From positions 1 to 64,000 of the forward strand of contig NZ_ATUD01000005.1 of NCBI RefSeq assembly GCF_000420025.1: a stretch of 64,000 nucleotides of DNA, in the 5' to 3' direction. This document shows positions 52,881 to 61,484 of the stretch, in pieces. How positions within the stretch are numbered: position 1 is the stretch's first letter; the number at the start of each line of letters is the position of its first letter. The position numbers were made by a program, and so were the translations under genes. A model generated the notes under the pieces. It ran no database searches. It was not told the origin of the DNA and worked only from the letters and a program-made list of their open reading frames with translations. The stretch is from Patulibacter americanus DSM 16676. Its GTDB lineage: Bacteria; Actinomycetota; Thermoleophilia; Solirubrobacterales; Solirubrobacteraceae.

Positions 52881-54824
52881 ATGTCTTCCCCGGAGTCGCG
52901 CACGCCCCCACCCGCCTCCGGTCCGTCGAACGAGCGGATCGCGGAGCTCGTCCGCGACACCGTCGGCGCCGCGCCGGTCCACGCCAACCGCTACCGCTCG
53001 ACGTGGGCGGGGCTCGTCGGCGAGGACGCCGTCGGGCAAACGCCGCGCGTGGCCGGCTGGGTGCACCGCCGCCGCGACCACGGCGGCCTGATCTTCGTCG
53101 ACCTGCGCGACCGCTCGGGCCTGCTGCAGGTCGTCTTCGACCCCGACACGTGCGGCCCCGAGGTCTTCGCCGCCGCGGAGCGCCTGCGCTCCGAGCACGT
53201 GGTCTCCGTGGCCGGCGAGCTCACCCTGCGTGGCGCGGAGCACGTGAACCCGAAGATGGTCACGGGCACCGTCGAGCTGCGCGCGGCCCAGCTCGACGTC
53301 CTGGCCGAGGCGGAGACGCCGCCCTTTGCCGTCGACGAGGACGGCCCGGTCGACGAGCTCCTGCGCCTGAAGCACCGCGTGATCGACCTGCGCCGCGAGC
53401 ACAGCCGCGACGCGCTGCTCCTGCGCTCCCGCATCGTCCGCGCGATCCGCGACGCGATGGAGGAGGAGGGGTTCCTGGACATCGAGACCCCGTACCTCAC
53501 GCGCTCGACACCCGAGGGCGCCCGCGACTTCCTCGTCCCCTCGCGCCTGCAGCCCGGCACGGTCTACGCGCTCCCGCAGTCGCCGCAGCTGTTCAAGCAG
53601 CTGTTCATGATCGCCGGCTTCGACCGCTACTTCCAGATCGTCCGCTGCTTCCGCGACGAGGACCTGCGCGCCGACCGCCAGCCCGAGTTCACGCAGCTCG
53701 ACGCCGAGCTCTCCTTCGTGGACGAGGAGGACGTCATCGCGATCTTCGAGCGCGTGATGACCCGCGCGTTCGTCGCGGGCGGGCTCGACCTCGCCGCCGC
53801 CCCGTGGGAGCGCATGCCCTACGCCGAGGCGGTCCTCCGCTACGGCAACGACCGCCCCGACCGGCGCTTCGGGCTCGAGATCCAGGAGCTCTCCGAGGCG
53901 CTCTCCGGCACGGAGTTCAAGGTCTTCGCCGGCACGCTCGCCTCCGGCGGCGTCGTACGCGGCATCAACGCGGGCGGCCTGACCGTCCCGCGCAAGCAGC
54001 TCGACGAGCTCACGGACATCGCGAAGAAGGCCGGCGCCGGCGGACTCGTGTGGGGCTTCGTCGAGCCCGACGGCTCCTGGCGCTCGCCGATCGCGAAGTT
54101 CCTCACGCCGGAGGAGATCGAGTCGATCAAGTCGACGCTGGACGCCTCCCCGGGCGACCTCCTGCTGATCGTCGCCGACAAGGCCCCGGTGGCCGCGAAC
54201 GTCCTCGGCGTCCTGCGCCTCGAGCTCGCCGACCGGTTCGGCCTGCGCGAGGACCGCAACGACGTCGTCTGGATCGTCGACTTCCCGATGTTCGAGGGCA
54301 CCGCCGGCGACGGCACGAACCTCGGCGGCGGCCGCTGGGACGCGGTCCACCACCCGTTCACGCAGCCGTGCGCCCCGGGCGGCGCGCCGGTCTCGGCCGC
54401 CGACCTCGCCCCGGGCGGCGCGTTCAACAACGACGACACCACGCCGGGCGACCTGCACTCCCGCGCCTACGACCTCGTCGTGAACGGCTGGGAGGTCGGC
54501 GGCGGCTCCATCCGCATCAACCGCCCCGAGCAGCAGCGCGCGGTCCTCGACCTGCTGGGCTTCTCGGAGGAGGAGGCCGACGAGCAGTTCGGCTTCCTTC
54601 TCGAGGCGCTGAAGGCCGGCGCGCCGCCGCACGGCGGTATCGCGTTCGGCGTCGACCGCCTCGCTGCGCTGTGCGCGGGCCGCGACTCCCTGCGCGACGT
54701 CATCGCCTTCCCGAAGACCTCCTCCGGCGGCGACCCGCTCACCGGCGCCCCGGCTCCGGCCGAGACCAAGCAGCTCGCCGACCTGGGCCTGCGCTCGACG
54801 ATCGAGCCGCCCGCGGGCGCGTAG
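52881..54824 (+). CDS. aspS: Aspartyl-tRNA synthetase, bacterial type
   Basis: Class IIb synthetase, 647 aa. N-terminal OB-fold with VAGWVHRRRDHGGLIFVDLRDRSG, then motif 1 (EEGFLDIETPYLTRSTPEGAR), motif 2 (FQIVRCFRDEDLRADRQPEFTQLD) and the bacterial insertion domain (about 300-430). Motif 3 (GGIAFGVDRL) is near residue 600. An N-terminal extension of about 40 residues precedes the OB fold. TACCGT lies 8 nt before ATG 52881. The stop codon forms part of the next gene's -10 element. Confidence 0.96.
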   Translation: MSSPESRTPPPASGPSNERIAELVRDTVGAAPVHANRYRSTWAGLVGEDAVGQTPRVAGWVHRRRDHGGLIFVDLRDRSGLLQVVFDPDTCGPEVFAAAERLRSEHVVSVAGELTLRGAEHVNPKMVTGTVELRAAQLDVLAEAETPPFAVDEDGPVDELLRLKHRVIDLRREHSRDALLLRSRIVRAIRDAMEEEGFLDIETPYLTRSTPEGARDFLVPSRLQPGTVYALPQSPQLFKQLFMIAGFDRYFQIVRCFRDEDLRADRQPEFTQLDAELSFVDEEDVIAIFERVMTRAFVAGGLDLAAAPWERMPYAEAVLRYGNDRPDRRFGLEIQELSEALSGTEFKVFAGTLASGGVVRGINAGGLTVPRKQLDELTDIAKKAGAGGLVWGFVEPDGSWRSPIAKFLTPEEIESIKSTLDASPGDLLLIVADKAPVAANVLGVLRLELADRFGLREDRNDVVWIVDFPMFEGTAGDGTNLGGGRWDAVHHPFTQPCAPGGAPVSAADLAPGGAFNNDDTTPGDLHSRAYDLVVNGWEVGGGSIRINRPEQQRAVLDLLGFSEEEADEQFGFLLEALKAGAPPHGGIAFGVDRLAALCAGRDSLRDVIAFPKTSSGGDPLTGAPAPAETKQLADLGLRSTIEPPAGA

Positions 54825-54827
54825 GGT
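54822..54827 (+). promoter_or_regulatory. TAnnnT -10 element of the FAIM-like gene, overlapping the aspS stop
   Basis: TAGGGT begins with the aspS TAG stop and lies 6 nt before ATG 54834; no ribosome binding site is present. Confidence 0.45.
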
Positions 54828-54833
54828 CACGCC

Positions 54834-55103
54834 ATGAGCGAAGCGAACAACGTCTGGCGCGTGCAGATCGACGGGACGGAGCGCGAGATCGAGCTCGAGC
54901 ACTCCTCCGTGACCGGCAAGCGCACGGTGATCGTCGACGGTGAGGTCGTCGACGAGACCCGCAAGTGGGGCTTCGGGAAGAACCAGTACGCGTTCGACCT
55001 GGACGGCCACCCCGCGCGGGTCACGATCGACGCGAAGTACGGTGGCTTCGCCTACGGCTCGCGACTGCACGTCGACAACCGCTACGTCGAGCCGCTGCGG
55101 TAG
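54834..55103 (+). CDS. FAIM1-like small beta protein
   Basis: 89 aa. The sequence VWRVQIDGTEREIELEHSSVTGKRTVIVDGEVV, then WGFGKNQYAFDLDGHPARVTI follows the repeat pattern of Fas apoptosis inhibitory molecule 1 (a non-interlocked beta-sandwich): strand, DG turn, IELEH, then GKR-VDG. The FAIM assignment is from memory of that pattern and needs a profile search. No signal or membrane segment. It follows aspS by 9 nt with its own TAnnnT element. Bacterial FAIM1-like proteins have no established role. Confidence 0.6.
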   Translation: MSEANNVWRVQIDGTEREIELEHSSVTGKRTVIVDGEVVDETRKWGFGKNQYAFDLDGHPARVTIDAKYGGFAYGSRLHVDNRYVEPLR

Positions 55104-55175
55104 CGATTCGGGGAGGGCGGGGACCAGTCCGCGGGACTCCTCCCGACGCGCGGGCGCGCGGTCGTCAGCTCGTCG

Positions 55176-55200
55176 CCGTAAGGCCGGTGACCGGCTACGG
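55176..55200. terminator. Hairpin between convergent genes
   Basis: CCGTA-agg-CCGG-TGA-CCGG-c-TACGG forms a 9-bp stem with a small internal bulge; it covers the TGA/TAG end of the minus-strand gene. Weak U-tract, so termination is tentative. Confidence 0.4.
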
Positions 55201-55914
55201 CTGGGCCGGGCCGACGACGCGGCCCGTCGCATCCCGCCAAGTGAGGTCGACGCGTTCGAAGTCCGCAGCGCCGGCAGGGACTCGGAGGCTGGCGAAGTTG
55301 CCGCGTGCGCGCACTTCGGACGCGGCCGCTCCCGGAATGCGGAACTGGACCCGCCGGACGCTGTCGGGGACGACGGCCGAGACCTCAGGCGCAGAAGCGT
55401 CCCCCGTCGCATCAGGCCTCGACGCGGTGTCGGTCATCAGCATCCCGTGACGCAGAAGCGCGGCATGGCTGACCGTGAGGGACTGACCCGCGACCGCGAC
55501 CTGCAAAGTCCAGCCGTCGGCACGCGCGAGGGGTCCGCTGTCACAGGCGTCGGCCGCGGCTGACGGTGACGTTCGGGTCGGGACGAGATAGACCCGCGTG
55601 CCCGACGGCGTGCGTCCGACGAACCGGCCCGCCGCGAGCGCCGGGCGGTCGGTGAGCGATGCGCGGACGCGGGGCGGAACGCGATCGCGGGAGCGGGCCG
55701 GTCGCCGTAGGACCGCGATGCCGTCCGAGAGGTCCGCCGGTGGGGCAGACCGCGTCGGTTGTGCTGGCGCCCGCGGGAGGCAGGCGCTCCGCTCCGGCGG
55801 ACGCGGTGCGTCGCGTGGCGACGTCCTCTCGTCCCCGGGCGTCGCGATCACGGTCGCTGCGATGCCGCCGCCCACGGCGACCGCGCCGATGGCCACGGCG
55901 AGCCGCTTCCGCAT
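55195..55914 (-). CDS. Membrane-anchored or secreted hypothetical protein
   Basis: 239 aa from ATG 55914. The basic start MRKRLAVAIGAVAVGGGIAATVIA is a signal anchor. A Pro/Arg-rich stretch follows (SPRDAPRPPERSACLPRAPAQ), then a beta-rich domain with two Cys (ACLP and ADACDSG). I recognise no family. The GAGGGG ribosome site overlaps the stop of the TetR gene upstream, so translation is coupled and this is probably a TetR-linked operon. Confidence 0.6.
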   Translation of the reverse strand: MRKRLAVAIGAVAVGGGIAATVIATPGDERTSPRDAPRPPERSACLPRAPAQPTRSAPPADLSDGIAVLRRPARSRDRVPPRVRASLTDRPALAAGRFVGRTPSGTRVYLVPTRTSPSAAADACDSGPLARADGWTLQVAVAGQSLTVSHAALLRHGMLMTDTASRPDATGDASAPEVSAVVPDSVRRVQFRIPGAAASEVRARGNFASLRVPAGAADFERVDLTWRDATGRVVGPAQP

Positions 55915-55928
55915 CGCTTCGGTGCCCC

Positions 55929-56600
55929 TCAGGCGTCCGGCGCCGGCAGGCCGGCCAGCGCCCGGATGCCCGGGAAGAAGAGCTGCGAGATCCAGTCGAC
56001 GAGCTCCTCCTCGCCGACCTCGCTGTTCTCTCGCCACCAGTAGGCGAGGCCCTCGAAGGTGCCGTTGAGCGCGTGGGCGAGGGCGGAGATGCGCCACTCC
56101 TCGAGCTCGACGCCGAGGCGCTCCACGGTCTCGCGCGTGAGCTCCGTGAGCAGTGCGCTCTGCTGGGCGCGGACGGCGAGGATCGGCTCGGCGCCCGGCT
56201 CGGGCCCGGCGGTGAGCAGCAGGTCCCAGCCGCCCTGCTCCTCGGCCACGAAGCGCAGGAACGCGATCGCGCCGACGCGGATGCGGGCCTCGGGCTCCGT
56301 CTCGGTCAGCGCGGCCCCCGCGACGACCTCGGACAGGGCGCGTCCGGCCCGCTCCACGCAGCGCAGGTAGAGGCTCTCCTTCGACCCGACGAGGTCGTAG
56401 ATCACCGGCTTGGAGACGCCGACGCGCGAGGCGAGCTCGTCCATCGAGGCACCCCGGTAGCCGCGCTCGGCGAAGAGCCGCTCGGCGACCGCGAGCACCT
56501 GCTGCTCGCGGACCGCACGGGGGACGCGGCCGTGGGGGTAGTCATCGACGCCGGTCGGGACGACGGGCTCGGCGGTGGCGGGTTCGGGGGAGGACGTCAT
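55929..56600 (-). CDS. TetR/AcrR-family transcriptional regulator
   Basis: 223 aa from ATG 56600. N-terminal HTH: VLAVAERLFAERGYRGASMDELASRVGVSKPVIYDLVGSKESLYL-type pattern at about residues 35-80. The ligand domain is all-helical; helix 6-7 is rich in Glu and Leu. The target is unknown. The downstream small membrane-anchored gene overlaps its translation signals. A GTGACGTCAC palindrome lies upstream (about 56629-56638) and is a possible autoregulatory operator. Confidence 0.9.
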   Translation of the reverse strand: MTSSPEPATAEPVVPTGVDDYPHGRVPRAVREQQVLAVAERLFAERGYRGASMDELASRVGVSKPVIYDLVGSKESLYLRCVERAGRALSEVVAGAALTETEPEARIRVGAIAFLRFVAEEQGGWDLLLTAGPEPGAEPILAVRAQQSALLTELTRETVERLGVELEEWRISALAHALNGTFEGLAYWWRENSEVGEEELVDWISQLFFPGIRALAGLPAPDA

Positions 56601-56692
56601 ACGGCTACGACCATGATCGGGCATGGGGGTGACGTCACGCGCGCCGACGCGCCGCCGACCACCCCGCCGGGGGCCCCGGGTGGGTCGCCCCG

Positions 56693-57877
56693 TCAGGCTC
56701 GAGGGCGCGTGCCACGCAGCAGCAGCGCCGCTCCGATGATGCCGCTGGCGAGCGATCCGGCGAACACGCCGATCTTCGCGAGCTGCGCCAGCTCCGGGGT
56801 GTCGAACGCCAGGTCGGAGATGAACAGCGAGACGGTGAAGCCGATCCCGGCGAGCGCCCCGATACCGATCACGTGCACGGGACGGACCGCCGGGTCGAGG
56901 TGGCCGATCCCCAACCGGTCCACGAGCAGGGCGACCCCCGCGATCCCGACGGGCTTGCCGACGAGCAGGCCCACGAGGACGCCGAGCGCCACACCGCTCG
57001 ACGCGGCGTCGCCGATGACCCCGCCCGTCAGGACGACCCCCGCGTTGGCCAGCGCGAAGAGCGGCACGATGACCAGCGCCGTGACGGGCTCGATGCGGTC
57101 CTTCAGGGCGTGCAGGACGTCCCGGCCGTTGAACGCCCGCGCGGGGGTGAGCAGGCCGAGCGCGACGCCGGCGATCGTGGCGTGGACGCCGGACTCGTGC
57201 ATGCACAGCCAGACGAGCAGGCCGACGACGACGTAGACCGGGATCGCCCCGACCCGCGCCCGCTGCAGCCCGACGATCAGCAGGAGCCCGACGACCGCCG
57301 CCGCCAGCCAGCCGAAGGCGATGGCGTCGGTGTAGAAGACGGCGATCACGAGGACGGCGAGGATGTCGTCGACGACCGCGAGCGTCAGCAGGAACGTCTT
57401 GATGGCGGGCACGATCCGCGAGCCCAGGAGGGCGAGGACGCCGATCGCGAATGCGACGTCCGTGGCCATCGGGATGCCCCAGCCCGCGCCGCCGTCGCCG
57501 CCCCAGGTGAACGCGACGTAGACGAGGGCGGGCACCACCGCGCCGCCAAGGGCCGCGGCGATCGGCACCGCCGCGGCTCGCGGGTTCCGCAGCGACCCGG
57601 CGACGAACTCGTGCTTGACCTCGAGGCCGAGGACGAGGAAGAAGATCGCCATGAGACCGTCGTTGATCCAGTGGCGCAGGTCCTCCCGCAGGGAGAGGTC
57701 GCCGACGCCGATCGTCAGCTCGCGGCCCCACACGTCGGCGTAGCCGGAGCTGCTGAACGCGTTGACCCACACCACGGCGGCGATGACCGCCACGAGCAGC
57801 AGCGCGCCGCCGGTGATCGGCGATGAGAGCACGCGCCTCGACGTGGAGGGCACAGCGGGCTCGGGCGATCGCGTCAC
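56693..57877 (-). CDS. nhaA: Na+/H+ antiporter NhaA
   Basis: 394-aa inner-membrane antiporter that expels sodium for protons, used at high pH or salt. About twelve helices with the NhaA signatures: LREDLRHWINDGLMAIFFLVLGLEVKHE, IPMATDVAFAIGVLALLG, LLTLAVVDDILAVLVIA (the Asp pair of the ion site) and IGAIPVYV. The C-terminus has HVIGIGALAGIGFTVSLFISDLAF. GTG 57877 is the chosen start. It reads out of the same strand as the hydrolase gene, with a 100-nt gap. Confidence 0.94.
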   Translation of the reverse strand: MTRSPEPAVPSTSRRVLSSPITGGALLLVAVIAAVVWVNAFSSSGYADVWGRELTIGVGDLSLREDLRHWINDGLMAIFFLVLGLEVKHEFVAGSLRNPRAAAVPIAAALGGAVVPALVYVAFTWGGDGGAGWGIPMATDVAFAIGVLALLGSRIVPAIKTFLLTLAVVDDILAVLVIAVFYTDAIAFGWLAAAVVGLLLIVGLQRARVGAIPVYVVVGLLVWLCMHESGVHATIAGVALGLLTPARAFNGRDVLHALKDRIEPVTALVIVPLFALANAGVVLTGGVIGDAASSGVALGVLVGLLVGKPVGIAGVALLVDRLGIGHLDPAVRPVHVIGIGALAGIGFTVSLFISDLAFDTPELAQLAKIGVFAGSLASGIIGAALLLRGTRPRA

Positions 57878-57977
57878 CGGTCCAGCGTTGCACGGGTCGT
57901 CCGCCCCCGACGCTGGTTGCCCGGGGTCGCTCGGCGGGGTCGGACCGCGCCAGCGTTCCGGCGGTCGCGACGCCCGC

Positions 57978-59282
57978 TCAGGCGTCGACGGCGTGCGCGT
58001 CGAGCAGGCCGTCGCCCGTGCCGCCGGCCGCGGGCAGCGCGGGGGCGGGGCGCAGCCAGCGACGCACGTGCTCGTAGACGCCCGCGTCGTGCAGGAGCGC
58101 GAAGTGGTCGAGGCCGCCGAGGATCACGACGTCGTCCTCCTCGAAGGCCAGGCGACGCTCGCCGCGGGCGCGGGAGGCCGCGCTCGACGGCGTCACGAGC
58201 AGGTCGCCGAGCACCTTGGCGGCGAGCCAGTGCTCCGGGTCGCGGCCCATCGTCACGCCGACCGCGTGGTGGCGCACGCCCTCCAGCAGCGGCACGGCGG
58301 TCCCGCGCTCGCCCCACGGCCAGCGATCGACGGCCAGGGGACGGTCCGTGTGGAGGATCGCGCCGTCGCGGAGGTCGAGGACGCCGTCGCTGCGCAGGTC
58401 GAGCAGGTCCGCGAAGAGCTTGGTCTCCGGCAGCAGCCCGGCGGCCCATGAGATCGTGGCGGAGGCCCGCTCGAGGTTGGCGCCGAGGTGCGGGGTGCCG
58501 AGCGTCACGACGTCGCCCAGCTCCTCCAGCCAACCGTGGCCGCTCTCGACGCCGGCCGCACACGCGCTGCGGCAGACGAGACCGCCCATGGAGTGCCCGA
58601 TCAGCGCCAGGTCGCGGATGCCGCCCGGCCACGCGGCGGACAGCCGCTCGAGCAGGGTCGCCAGATCCTGCCCGTTGGCCGGGATCCGGCGGCCGCTGTT
58701 GTAGCGGATCGAGACGACGTCGTAGGCGAGGTCGCGGTGCAGGCGCCGGGCGTAGTAGGCGTCCTCGTCGCCGCCGGTCTCCCAAGCGGCGTCCGTCATG
58801 CAGAGCCCGTGGACGAGGACCGCCACGCGGCCGCTGGGGAGGGGGAAGGCGCGCCGCAGGGCGCCGGGTTCCAGCGTCAGGTCATGCCCCTTGACCCGCG
58901 CGGTCATCCGCAGCTCGAGCGGGCTGCCCTGCTCCGCGAAGCGAGCCCCGAACGCGCCGTTGAGCGCCCCGAGCACCGCGTCGCCGGCGGGTCGGTCCGC
59001 AAGGGAGCGGCCGTCGTCGGCGGGGTGGACGACCGTGGCGGCCTTCGCCAGGCCCCGCACGGCGGTCGTGCCGATGGTGCGCACGGCGGCGTAGACGCCG
59101 TCCGAGAGCCCGTCGTGCGCGCGGCCGACGAGGTCGGCCTCGCCGCCGGTGATGCCTGCGCGCTTCGTCGCGCCGAAGACCCGGCGGGCGACCGCCCGGT
59201 GCGTCGCCTGGACATGGTCCACCGTGCCGGCGAACGCGCGGCCGGCGGCGACGCCGACGGCCTCGAGGTCGTCGGGCCTCAT
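57978..59282 (-). CDS. Alpha/beta-fold hydrolase (PGAP1/lipase-like)
   Basis: 434 aa. A helical N-terminal region of about 140 residues (TVDHVQATHRAVARRVFGATKRAG...) leads to the hydrolase fold: VAVLVHGLCMTDAAWETG (oxyanion HG), VVSIRYNSGRRIPANGQDLATLL, the nucleophile LIGHSMGGLVCRSAC (GxSxG), TLGTPHLGANLER and a late His in GLDHFALLHD. The GTPHLG block and absent signal peptide resemble PGAP1-like esterases. Substrate unknown. It lies next to the acyl-CoA ligase gene on the same strand and has a 16-nt palindrome upstream. Confidence 0.85.
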   Translation of the reverse strand: MRPDDLEAVGVAAGRAFAGTVDHVQATHRAVARRVFGATKRAGITGGEADLVGRAHDGLSDGVYAAVRTIGTTAVRGLAKAATVVHPADDGRSLADRPAGDAVLGALNGAFGARFAEQGSPLELRMTARVKGHDLTLEPGALRRAFPLPSGRVAVLVHGLCMTDAAWETGGDEDAYYARRLHRDLAYDVVSIRYNSGRRIPANGQDLATLLERLSAAWPGGIRDLALIGHSMGGLVCRSACAAGVESGHGWLEELGDVVTLGTPHLGANLERASATISWAAGLLPETKLFADLLDLRSDGVLDLRDGAILHTDRPLAVDRWPWGERGTAVPLLEGVRHHAVGVTMGRDPEHWLAAKVLGDLLVTPSSAASRARGERRLAFEEDDVVILGGLDHFALLHDAGVYEHVRRWLRPAPALPAAGGTGDGLLDAHAVDA

Positions 59283-59324
59283 CGAGAGAGGCGGTGCGTG
59301 GGGGAGGCGGAGAGGACCATCTGA

Positions 59325-59340
59325 GTGAACGATCGTACAC
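59325..59340. promoter_or_regulatory. TetR-type palindrome upstream of the alpha/beta hydrolase gene
   Basis: GTG-n-ACGATCGT-n-CAC is symmetric at all but one position pair. It lies 42 nt before the hydrolase start on the minus strand, next to the end of the acyl-CoA ligase gene; the same position holds a TACGAT hexamer. TetR-family regulators of lipid genes bind such sites, but the cognate protein is not known. Confidence 0.35.
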
Positions 59341-59357
59341 CGACGGCCGGGGTCGCG

Positions 59358-61019
59358 CTACCCCCGCCCGCCCGGCCCCGCGACCCCGTCGGCCAGGTCG
59401 GCGAACCGCTCGCGCAGGTCGCGCTTGAGGATCTTGCCGCTGGCGTTCTTCGGCAAGGCGTCGAGCACACGGAACGCCTTGGGGACCTTGAACCCGGCGA
59501 GGCGCTCACGGCAGTGGGCGTGGAGGGTGGACTCATCGAGTTCCGCGCCCTCGCGGGGGACGACGATCGCCACGACGCACTCGATCCACTCGGGGTGCGG
59601 CAGGCCGACCACGGCGACCTCGGCGACGGCCTCGTGGGCGTAGATCGCCTCCTCGACCTCGCGGGAGGCGACGTTCTCGCCGCCCGTCTTGATCATGTCC
59701 TTGATGCGGTCGACGACGGTGATGAAGCCCTCGTCGTCCGCCACGCCGAGGTCGCCGGAGTGGAACCAGCCGCCCGAGAACGCGGCCGCGGTCTTGTCCG
59801 GGGCGTCGAGGTAGCCGTGGATGGCGTGCGGGGAGCGCAGGACGATCTCGCCGATCTCGCCCGCGGGCAGCTCGGAGCCGTTCGGGGCGGCGATCCGGGC
59901 CTCCACGTTCAGGGCGGCGCGCCCCGCCGATCCCGCCTTGCGCAGCTGATCCTCCGGCCGCAGCACGGTGGAGAGCGGCGCCATCTCGGTCTGGCCGTAG
60001 AAGTTCCACAGCCGCAGCTCGGGCCGCCGGCGGCTGAGCTCCTTCAGGACCTCAACGGGCATGATCGCCGCGCCGTAGTAGCCCTTGGTCAGCGTGGAGA
60101 GGTCGCGCGTGTCGAAGTCGGGGTGGCGCAGCAGGCCGATCCAGACCGTCGGGGGCGCGAAGAACATCGTCGCCCCGTGCTCCTCGATCGTCGCCAGCAC
60201 CGTGGCGGGATCGGGCGCGGGCAGGATCACGCTCGTCATCCCGAGCTGGATCGCCGGGAGCAGGAACACGTGCTGCTGGGCGACGTGGAAGAGCGGCAGG
60301 GCGTGGACCTGCACGTCGTCGCCGCGCATCTCGCCGTCGACCATGCACGTGGAGTAGTTCGCGATCAGCGCCTCGTGGGAGAGGACGGCGCCCTTCGGCC
60401 GGGACTCCGTGCCCGAGGTGTACATGACCTGGGCGGGCGCGTCGGAGGCGACAAGGTGTTCGGGGGCACCCGGGTCGGCGTCGTCCGCGCCGCCCGCCAG
60501 CGCATCGAACGGCTCCCAGGCCTCGCGCGCGTCGTCGGCGTCGAGCACGGCGCGGACCTTCAGCCGGGCGTCGGCGTCGGCGACCTCGACCGCCTCGTCC
60601 GCCGCGGCCAGCAGCGCGTCCTGCGCGAGCAGGCCGACAGCGCCCGAGTGCTGCAGGACGTAGCCGACCTCGGCGCCGCCGAGCATGAAGTTGATCGGCA
60701 CGAGGGTGGCGCCCGCCTTCGCGACGCCGAAGACCGCCTGCACGTAGGGGAGACCGTTGCGGGAGAGCAGCGCCACGCGGTCGCCGGTGCCGATGCCGCG
60801 CTCGTTCAGCGCGTGGGCGATGCGGTTCGCGTCGGCCTCGAGCTGCGCGAACGTCCGACGCCGCGGCTCGGCGACCCCGGCCTCGACCACGGCGACCTTG
60901 TCCGGGAACCGCCGCGCGGAGCGGTGCAGCAGGTCCGCCAGCGTCTGCCGGCGGGCGCGGGCGACGGTGCGCTGGAGGGAGGAGGAGGCGGCGGTCGTGG
61001 GGGCGTCGGTGTCGTGCAT
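59358..61019 (-). CDS. Long-chain or medium-chain acyl-CoA synthetase (AMP-binding)
   Basis: Adenylate-forming CoA ligase, 553 aa. The phosphate-binding loop is MYTSGTESRPKGAVLSH (YTSGTTGxPKG-type with E/S substitutions). The adenine site WNFYGQTEMAPLSTV follows, then GWFHSGDLGVADDEGFITVVDRIKDMIKTGGEN (motif A8 hinge) and the C-terminal Lys in PKNASGKILKRDLRE. A fatty or aromatic acid substrate is likely. No other beta-oxidation gene is in the window. Clusters with the alpha/beta hydrolase, which could release or use the same acids. Confidence 0.9.
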   Translation of the reverse strand: MHDTDAPTTAASSSLQRTVARARRQTLADLLHRSARRFPDKVAVVEAGVAEPRRRTFAQLEADANRIAHALNERGIGTGDRVALLSRNGLPYVQAVFGVAKAGATLVPINFMLGGAEVGYVLQHSGAVGLLAQDALLAAADEAVEVADADARLKVRAVLDADDAREAWEPFDALAGGADDADPGAPEHLVASDAPAQVMYTSGTESRPKGAVLSHEALIANYSTCMVDGEMRGDDVQVHALPLFHVAQQHVFLLPAIQLGMTSVILPAPDPATVLATIEEHGATMFFAPPTVWIGLLRHPDFDTRDLSTLTKGYYGAAIMPVEVLKELSRRRPELRLWNFYGQTEMAPLSTVLRPEDQLRKAGSAGRAALNVEARIAAPNGSELPAGEIGEIVLRSPHAIHGYLDAPDKTAAAFSGGWFHSGDLGVADDEGFITVVDRIKDMIKTGGENVASREVEEAIYAHEAVAEVAVVGLPHPEWIECVVAIVVPREGAELDESTLHAHCRERLAGFKVPKAFRVLDALPKNASGKILKRDLRERFADLADGVAGPGGRG

Positions 61020-61255
61020 GGGGGCCTCGTGATCGCGGGGCGCGCGGGGGCGCGCCGGTGTGGTCCCGGCAGCCTCGCACGCGCGGCGGTCGCCTGTCGA
61101 CGGTGTGGAGCCGGGCCGCTGCGGGCCCGCGATCCGTGGTCGGCAGACGGGCCAGGGGCCCCGGGTGAAGGGGGTTTGCGCGCGCCACCATGCCGTGTAC
61201 CCTCCGGCGGAACCGCCCCTCCGGGCCCCGTCCCCCCCTGCACCAGGAGCTCCGC

Positions 61256-61420
61256 ATGAACACCATGTCGACCAACAACCTGAACCTGCTGGGCGGGCTG
61301 CTCGCCATCGTCGGCGCGCTCGTGTTCATCGTGCTCGACCAGCCCATCGTGGCGGCCGTCCTGTTCGTGGGGTCGGCCGTGGTGTTCCTCCAGGCGATGC
61401 GCCAGGGCAAGCGCACCTGA
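61256..61420 (+). CDS. Small single- or double-helix membrane protein
   Basis: 54 aa, NLNLLGGLLAIVGALVFIVL and IVAAVLFVGSAVVFLQAM helices separated by a polar DQP turn, with a basic RQGKRT tail. AGGAG lies 7 nt before ATG 61256, a good ribosome site, so unlike many neighbours it is translated from a leadered mRNA. Unknown function. It diverges from the acyl-CoA ligase gene. Confidence 0.65.
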   Translation: MNTMSTNNLNLLGGLLAIVGALVFIVLDQPIVAAVLFVGSAVVFLQAMRQGKRT

Positions 61421-61472
61421 CGCCCCGCCGCACGGATCCGCCCGTGGGGGCGTGCCGGTCGGGGCGCCCGGG

Positions 61473-61478
61473 TACCCT
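61473..61478 (+). promoter_or_regulatory. TAnnnT -10 element of the mnmA fusion gene
   Basis: TACCCT lies 6 nt before GTG 61485 with no ribosome site; this favours the short start over a reading from 61452. Confidence 0.5.
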
Positions 61479-61484
61479 CGGTCG

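Noticed and set aside
52065..55412. Open frame of 1115 codons on the minus strand over aspS
   Set aside because: Antisense shadow of aspS. Low-complexity composition and no recognisable motif; the plus strand encodes a complete AspRS.
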